Assembly (NCBI GenBank): GCA_026417295.1
Contig: JAOADN010000009.1
Coordinates: 1-63,660, forward strand
Direction of reading: 5' to 3'
Source: Paracoccaceae bacterium
GTDB lineage: Bacteria > Pseudomonadota > Alphaproteobacteria > Rhodobacterales > Rhodobacteraceae
Length of the DNA: 63,660 nt
This document shows positions 59,116 to 63,660 of this stretch, one piece after another. Position 1 is the stretch's first letter. Every line of letters starts with the position of its first letter. The notes beneath the pieces were generated by a model. The model was not told the DNA's origin, made no database searches, and saw only the letters and a list, made by a program, of their open reading frames with translations. The position numbers and the translations under genes are program-made.

Positions 59116-59796
59116 ATGCAGGTCCCGGCCGCGATCCTCCTGTCCCTTCTGGGTCTTCTGGCCGGCCTGCCCGCTTCGGCCGAGACGGTGGCGGGCCGGG
59201 CTGCGGTGATCGACGGCGACACGTTCCGCATCGGCGGCGAGCGGGTGCGGCTTTTCGGGGTGGACGCGCCCGAACTGGACCAGACCTGCCGGCGGCCGGA
59301 CGGGCGGGTCTGGACCTGCGGGCAATGGTCGCGCGACGAGGTGGCGGCGCGGCTCTCCGGTCTGCGTCTGGTCTGCGAGGGGCGCGGGCGCGACCGGCAC
59401 GGGCGCCTGATTGCCACATGCCGGGCCGGGGGGCAGGACATCGCCGAGGGCCTGGTGCGGGACGGCGTGGTGCTGGCCTATGCGCGCTATGCCACGGACT
59501 ACACCGACGAGGAGAAGGCGGCCGCCCTGGCCGGGCGCGGGCTGTGGCAGGGCATGTTCGAGCGCCCCGAGGCCTTCCGCGCCGGCGCGCGGGCGGCGGC
59601 GGAGGCGGCAGAGGCGGCCGGGGCACCGGCCGGTTGCGTGATCAAGGGCAACATCACGCGCGACGGCCGGCGCCTCTATCATCTGCCGCGGAGCGCGAGC
59701 TATGCCGATACGCGCATCGACACCGGCCGCGGCGAGCGGTGGTTCTGCAGCGAGGCCGAGGCGCTGGCGGCGGGCTGGCGCCCGGCGGCGGACTGA
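59116..59796 (+). CDS. Secreted thermonuclease-like (SNase) protein
   Basis: 226-aa protein with a signal peptide (MQVPAAILLSLLGLLAGLPA, cleavage near ASA-ET at 23) and an OB-fold staphylococcal nuclease domain: VIDGDTFRIGGERVRLFGVD, APELDQTCR, RGRDRHGRLIATCR and DGVVLAYARYATDYTDEEKA. The acidic and Arg residues expected for phosphodiesterase activity are in these motifs. The C-terminal ~55 residues (CVIKGNITRDGRRLYHLPRS to GERWFCSEAEALAAGWRPA) form the small extra domain found in many alphaproteobacterial homologues. Confidence 0.9.
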   Translation: MQVPAAILLSLLGLLAGLPASAETVAGRAAVIDGDTFRIGGERVRLFGVDAPELDQTCRRPDGRVWTCGQWSRDEVAARLSGLRLVCEGRGRDRHGRLIATCRAGGQDIAEGLVRDGVVLAYARYATDYTDEEKAAALAGRGLWQGMFERPEAFRAGARAAAEAAEAAGAPAGCVIKGNITRDGRRLYHLPRSASYADTRIDTGRGERWFCSEAEALAAGWRPAAD

Positions 59797-59810
59797 ACGG
59801 GGAGGGCGGG

Positions 59811-60419
59811 ATGGAGGAAGGCGTGGGCGCGCTGGCCGAGCGGCTGATGAAGGCGGGCTATGACGAGCTGCCGGCGCGCGAGCAGCGCGTGCTGCGGCGG
59901 ATCCTGCGGCGCAGCCACATCTCGCGCGACGTGGCGGCGGACTGGGAGGGACGGCTGACCCTGGGCGAGCGGGTGGCCGACCGGGTGGCGGCCTTCGGCG
60001 GGTCCTGGCCCTTCATCTTCCTCTTCGGCGCCTTCATCCTGGGCTGGGTTGTGCTGAACGTGAGGCTTCTTGCCCGGCCGCCCGATCCCTATCCCTTCAT
60101 CCTGCTCAACCTCGTCCTGTCGATGGTGGCGGCGCTGCAGGCGCCCGTCATCATGATGAGCCAGAACCGCCAGGCGGCGAAGGACCGCCTGACGATGGCG
60201 CATGACTACGAGGTGAACCTGAAGGCCGAGCTCGAGATCATGGCGCTGCACGAGAAGATGGACGCCCTGCGCACGGAGCTTCTGCAGGAGGCCTTTGCCG
60301 ACCTGTCGGCGCGGCTTGCCGGGCTGGAGGCGCGGCTGGCGCCGGCATCGGCCGGCGGGGCGGAGGGCGCGGCGCCACGCGAGGGGGGGGAGGCGGCCGG
60401 CCCGGGCGGGGCGCGCTGA
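59811..60419 (+). CDS. DUF1003 family membrane protein
   Basis: 202-aa protein with a cytosolic N-terminus (LTLGERVADRVAAFGGSWPF near residue 45, the DUF1003 entry motif), two membrane helices (FIFLFGAFILGWVVLNV and FILLNLVLSMVAALQAPVIM) and the following MMSQNRQAAKDRLTMAHDYE VNLKAELEIM segment, which continues as a coiled-coil-like tail. Function unknown. Begins 14 bp after the nuclease stop with GGGGAGGGCGGG upstream; an extended upstream frame is a shadow. Confidence 0.88.
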   Translation: MEEGVGALAERLMKAGYDELPAREQRVLRRILRRSHISRDVAADWEGRLTLGERVADRVAAFGGSWPFIFLFGAFILGWVVLNVRLLARPPDPYPFILLNLVLSMVAALQAPVIMMSQNRQAAKDRLTMAHDYEVNLKAELEIMALHEKMDALRTELLQEAFADLSARLAGLEARLAPASAGGAEGAAPREGGEAAGPGGAR

Positions 60420-60458
60420 CGGGGCGCGCTGACGGGGCGGGAGGGGACAGGGCCGGCC

Positions 60459-60551
60459 GGGCGAGGCGGGTCAGGCGAGGCGGGAGCGGACGAGGCCGCG
60501 CAGGGCGAGGCGGGTCAGGCGAGGCGGGAGGGGACGAGGCCGCGCAGGGCG
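60459..60551. repeat. 44-bp tandem duplication at the end of pabC
   Basis: Unit GGGCGAGGCGGGTCAGGCGA onward (60459-60502) is repeated at 60503-60546 with one substitution. The right unit holds the last pabC codons (LRGLVPSRLA and stop); the left unit is a displaced copy just downstream of the stop. Confidence 0.85.
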
Positions 60552-61141
60552 TTGCCCATCCAGAGGCGGGCGCGCGGAAGGTCCGCCGCCGGCAGGACCG
60601 CCTCGCGGCAGCGGCCGGCGGCGAGGAGTTCGGCGCGCAGCACGCCGGGCAGGCAGCCGCAGGCGAGGGGCGGGGTCGAGAGCCCCTGGCCGAGGTCGAA
60701 GAAGAGCGTGGTGATCGTGCCCTCGCAGGCCTCGCCGCGTTCGTTGAGGAAGACCATCTCGTCGATGCCCGCCGGAAGCGCCGCGCGGGCCGCGTCGTAG
60801 AGCGGGCGGAAGGTCGTCTTGTGGCGCAGGAGCGGATCGGTCGAGGCGAGGCGCGCGGGGGCGAGGGCGAGGCGCCAGCCCCCGGCGGGCGGGGGCGGCG
60901 GCAGGGGCGCCGTCCCGACCGCGGCGTCCCCCGCCGGCCCGAGCGTCAGGCGCACCCGCAGCGGCGCCCCTTCCGGCACCGCGAGCGCCCGGGCCACGGC
61001 GGAGGGGTCGTGGCGGAAGCCGAGGGCGCGGGCGCTGGCGGCGAGCCGGGCCAGGTGCCCCTCGAGGCGCGGGAAGTGCGCCCCGTCCCAGAACATGGTC
61101 TCGATCAGCCGGGTTCCGGGCGGGCAAAGCGGGCTTTCCAC
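60515..61141 (-). CDS. pabC: Aminotransferase class IV / aminodeoxychorismate lyase-like protein
   Basis: 208-aa PLP fold-type IV protein, shorter than typical PabC (~270 aa) but like the pabB-linked form of Rhodobacterales. Start GTG 61141 (VESPLCPPGTRLIETMFWDG) lies 37 bp inside pabB. HFPRLEGHLARLAASARALG opens the domain; KTTFRPLYDAARAALPAGID holds the likely PLP lysine; MVFLNERGEACEGTITTLFF and GCLPGVLRAELLAAG are the PLP-phosphate regions. Role: 4-amino-4-deoxychorismate to p-aminobenzoate for folate. Confidence 0.85.
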   Translation of the reverse strand: MESPLCPPGTRLIETMFWDGAHFPRLEGHLARLAASARALGFRHDPSAVARALAVPEGAPLRVRLTLGPAGDAAVGTAPLPPPPPAGGWRLALAPARLASTDPLLRHKTTFRPLYDAARAALPAGIDEMVFLNERGEACEGTITTLFFDLGQGLSTPPLACGCLPGVLRAELLAAGRCREAVLPAADLPRARLWMGNALRGLVPSRLA

Positions 61142-62238
61142 AGCGCCTCCTGGTATTCGCCTGCCGGCGTCGAATCGTGGACGATCCCGCCGCCGACATT
61201 CATCTCTGCCCGGCCGTCGGCGAAGAGCGTGAGGGTGCGGATGGCGACGTTGAATGACGACGCGCCGTCCGGCCCCATCCAGCCTATCGCGCCGCAATAG
61301 ACCCCGCGCGGCCAGGGTTCGAGCGCGCGGATCACCTCCATCGCGCGGATCTTGGGCGCGCCGGTGACCGAGCCGCAGGGAAAGAGCGCCGCCATCAGCG
61401 CCGCGAGGCCAGTGCCGGGCGGCAGTTGCGCAGTGATGCGCGAGACCATCTGGTGGACGGTGGCATAGGTCTCGACCGCGAAGAGGGCGGGCACGGCGAC
61501 GCTGCCGGGCCGGGCGATGCGGCTGATGTCGTTGCGCAGGAGGTCGACGATCATCAGGTTCTCGGCCCGGTCCTTGACCGAGTGCGCGAGATCGTCGCGC
61601 AGCCGGGCGTCGCGGGCGGGGTCGCGGTGGCGGGGGGCGGTGCCCTTCATCGGGCGCGCCTCGATCCGGCCCGCGGCATCGGTGGAGAAGAAGAGCTCGG
61701 GCGAGCGCGAGACGATGGCGGGAAGCCCCGGCAGCTGGACGAGCGCCCCGTGGCCGACCGGCTGGCGGCGGCGCAGCGCGGCCCAGAGGCCGGCGGGGCT
61801 GCCGGTCCAGGCGGTGTCGAGCGGGAAGGTCAGGTTGGCCTGGTAGATGTCGCCGGCGGCGATCCAGTCGAGAACGCGCCGTGTGGCCGCGGCGTGTTCG
61901 GCCGGGCCCCAGCGCGGGCGGGGCGGGGCGAGGCCGGAGGACGGGGCGAGGACCGCGGCCCGGGCGAGTGCCGCCTCGGCCGGGGCGGGGCCGGGATAGA
62001 GGCCGAAGGCGAGGAGCGGGACCGCCCCGGCGGGCGGGGCCAGGCGCGCGAGCCGGGGTTCGAGGGCGTAGCCCGCCTCGTAGGCGAGGAAGCCCGCGAC
62101 CCAGTTCCCCGCCGCGCGGGCGGCATCGAGTGCGGCGAGCGCGGGGGCCACCTCGCCGGGCCGGTCGGCGCGGATCAGGCCGCGGGGGGCGTCGAACAGG
62201 GCGGGCCGGCCGCCGGGACCGTCTTCGAGGAGGATCAT
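61105..62238 (-). CDS. pabB: Aminodeoxychorismate synthase component I
   Basis: 377-aa chorismate-binding enzyme, with a shortened N-terminal subdomain (GNWVAGFLAYEAGYALEPRL) and the full catalytic half: GDIYQANLTFPLDTAWTGSP, SPELFFSTDAAGRIEARPMK then GTAPRHRD, RAENLMIVDLLRNDISRIAR, and the signature FPCGSVTGAPKIRAMEVIRA followed by GVYCGAIGWMGPDGASSFNV and VGGGIVHDSTPAGEYQEAL. The PMKGTAPR form distinguishes it from anthranilate synthase. Coupled to pabC by overlap. Confidence 0.93.
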   Translation of the reverse strand: MILLEDGPGGRPALFDAPRGLIRADRPGEVAPALAALDAARAAGNWVAGFLAYEAGYALEPRLARLAPPAGAVPLLAFGLYPGPAPAEAALARAAVLAPSSGLAPPRPRWGPAEHAAATRRVLDWIAAGDIYQANLTFPLDTAWTGSPAGLWAALRRRQPVGHGALVQLPGLPAIVSRSPELFFSTDAAGRIEARPMKGTAPRHRDPARDARLRDDLAHSVKDRAENLMIVDLLRNDISRIARPGSVAVPALFAVETYATVHQMVSRITAQLPPGTGLAALMAALFPCGSVTGAPKIRAMEVIRALEPWPRGVYCGAIGWMGPDGASSFNVAIRTLTLFADGRAEMNVGGGIVHDSTPAGEYQEALWKARFARPEPG

Positions 62239-62314
62239 CTGGGCCGCGGGCGAGGCATTGCGCCCCGAGAGTGGGGCCCTTCGCGGCCCGCTGCAAGCGC
62301 CGGCACGGGACCCT

Positions 62315-63547
62315 TCACGGCAGGCCGATCGCCCGTTCGCGGCGCATCACCCAGAGGATGCAGAGGATCGAGGCGGCCGAGGTGGCGAGCATGAGCGCGA
62401 CGAGCGGGCCGGCGCCCGTGCCCCGGGCGAGCACGGCCGGGGCGAGGGCCGAGAGCGCCGCCCCCCCGCCGATGGCGATGGCCCCGCCGAGGCCCGCGGC
62501 CGAGCCGGCGAGTGCGGGGCGGACGGAGAGCATCCCGGCATTGGCGTTGGGCAGCAGGATGCCGTTGCCGAGCCCGACCGAGACGACGAGGCCGAAGAAC
62601 ACCGGCGCCGGGGCCCGGCCGGCCGCGTCGAGCAGCCACAGGAGCAGGAGCCCCGCGGTGGTCACGAGGGCGCCGGCGAGGACCATGCGGTTGATGCCGG
62701 CCCGCACCGAGTAGCGGCCGGCGAGGAAGTTGCCGGCGAGATAGCCGGCGGCTGGGGCGCCGAACCAGAAGCCGAGCGTCGCGGCATCCATGCCGAAGAC
62801 GGTGGTGCCGACGAGGGGCGCGCCGCCGAGGAAGGCGAAGAAGGCGCCGGAGGCGAAGGCGCTGGCCAGGCAGTAGCCCCAGAAGCGCTGCGAGCGCAGC
62901 AGTTCGGGCCAGGCGCGGATCTGGCCGCCGAAGCTGCTGGCGCCGCCCCGCACCGTCTCGCCCTGGTCGAGCCAGACGAGGGCCAGCACGGCGAGGCCCG
63001 ACAGGCCGAGCAGGATGAAGGTCGCCTGCCAGCCGAAGGTCTCGTCGAGCGCCCCGCCGATGACCGGGCCGACCATCGGCACCAGCGACATCCCCATCGT
63101 GACGTAGCCGATCATCGAGGCGGCGCGGTCGGCCGGCACCATGTCGCGCACCGTCGCCCGCGACAGGGCGAAGCCCGAGGCGATGGCGGCCTGCAGGAGG
63201 CGGCAGGCGAGGAACAGCCCGAAGCCGGGCGCGAGCAGGGCGCCGAGCGTGGCGAGGCAGAACAGGGCGAGCGCGCCGACGAGCACCGGGCGGCGACCGA
63301 AGCGGTCCGAGACCGGGCCGATCAGGACCTGGATGACGGCGGTCATCGCGAGGTAGAGCGACACCGAGAGCTGCATCAGGTGGTAGTCCACGCCGAAATG
63401 CCGGGCCATCGAGGGCAGGGACGGCAGGAAGATGTTGAGCGACAGCGCCGCAAGGCCCGAGACGAGGACGAGCGTGGCGATGTGGGGGGGCGTCGTCCGG
63501 TCGAGGAAGCGGGCGGCGGGCAAGGGCGGGCGGGGGGCTTCGGTCAC
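62315..63547 (-). CDS. Bcr/CflA-family multidrug efflux MFS transporter
   Basis: 410-aa major facilitator with twelve predicted helices. NIFLPSLPSMARHFGVDYHL at the first loop, the MFS loop 2-3 motif IGPVSDRFGRRPVLVGALAL near residue 77, RLLQAAIASGFALSRATVRD near 116 and SLVPMVGPVIGGALDETFGW near 153 mark the Bcr/CflA (DHA1) branch. Proton-coupled drug export is the family role; substrates unknown. Its start lies 113 bp from the window edge. Confidence 0.92.
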   Translation of the reverse strand: MTEAPRPPLPAARFLDRTTPPHIATLVLVSGLAALSLNIFLPSLPSMARHFGVDYHLMQLSVSLYLAMTAVIQVLIGPVSDRFGRRPVLVGALALFCLATLGALLAPGFGLFLACRLLQAAIASGFALSRATVRDMVPADRAASMIGYVTMGMSLVPMVGPVIGGALDETFGWQATFILLGLSGLAVLALVWLDQGETVRGGASSFGGQIRAWPELLRSQRFWGYCLASAFASGAFFAFLGGAPLVGTTVFGMDAATLGFWFGAPAAGYLAGNFLAGRYSVRAGINRMVLAGALVTTAGLLLLWLLDAAGRAPAPVFFGLVVSVGLGNGILLPNANAGMLSVRPALAGSAAGLGGAIAIGGGAALSALAPAVLARGTGAGPLVALMLATSAASILCILWVMRRERAIGLP

Positions 63548-63583
63548 CCCGTCTGGCTACGGGGCGCGGGGCGGAATGTCCAT

Positions 63584-63655
63584 CCCGCCCGCGCCCCGGC
63601 GCGCACGGCCGGCCCCGCCCGCGCCCCGGCGCGCACGGCCGGCCCCGCCCGCGCC
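63584..63655. repeat. 30-bp tandem repeat at the right edge
   Basis: A 30-bp unit, GCGCCCCGGCGCGCACGGCC plus GGCCCCGCCC, occurs at 63591-63620 and perfectly again at 63621-63650; 7 bp of a preceding unit and the start of a following one are also present. It may continue beyond the window. No gene is seen in 63548-63660. Confidence 0.85.
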
Positions 63656-63660
63656 GCGCC

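Overview
The window is a chromosomal segment of a purple non-sulfur alphaproteobacterium of the Rhodobacter type (Rhodobacterales, about 70% G+C). The first 21 kb match the Rhodobacter photosynthesis gene cluster gene for gene: bchD-bchI-crtA (leftward), crtI-crtB-tspO, crtC-crtD (leftward), crtE-crtF, and the superoperon bchC-X-Y-Z-pufQ-B-A-L-M-X, followed by dxs. The presence of crtA (spheroidene monooxygenase) and pufX, and the absence of pufC, point to a Rhodobacter or Rhodobaca-like relative that makes bacteriochlorophyll a and spheroidene/spheroidenone. I cannot name the species.

Photosynthesis region (1-20.9 kb). bchD enters truncated at the left edge. Four exact TGT-N12-ACA palindromes (PpsR/CrtJ type) lie between crtA and crtI, between crtD and crtE, and upstream of bchC. 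Two near-matches follow the last two at 7-8 bp spacing. Genes within operons are mostly coupled by 4- to 8-bp overlaps. Exceptions are notable: an unannotated-looking 56-codon ORF is wedged between bchX and bchY; a REP-like inverted repeat sits between bchY and bchZ; crtC lacks a conventional start where its homology begins; and three back-to-back palindromes separate tspO from crtC. A hairpin sits between pufA and pufL, and a terminator-like hairpin ends puf.

Housekeeping and metabolism (20.9-42.2 kb). This part holds tRNA-Glu(UUC), recJ, a VOC-fold gene, glpX, hom, a small lipoprotein gene, and a hydroxyacid dehydrogenase. A three-gene Tad-type minor pilin/VWA operon follows, then a glutamate dehydrogenase. 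A heterotetrameric sarcosine oxidase operon (soxB-D-A-G) comes next, with a small secreted-protein gene inserted between soxB and soxD. dnaG and rpoD close the section.

Right third (42.2-63.7 kb). It contains HlyU-like and ABM-domain genes, and a divergent 2OG-Fe(II) oxygenase/LysR pair bracketed by two copies of a two-hairpin element. Then come a DUF2238 membrane protein, parE, a GST, ppk2, an NAD-dependent epimerase and a MATE exporter. A choline uptake operon choX-W-V (leftward) faces betI, a PLP dehydratase-like gene and betA (rightward), with a BetI-like operator between them. A secreted nuclease, a DUF1003 protein, pabB/pabC and a Bcr/CflA exporter complete it. Junctions here are rich in short G+C tandem repeats.

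No CRISPR array, insertion sequence or prophage was seen. All functional calls come from recognisable family motifs and gene order; nothing was searched against a database.
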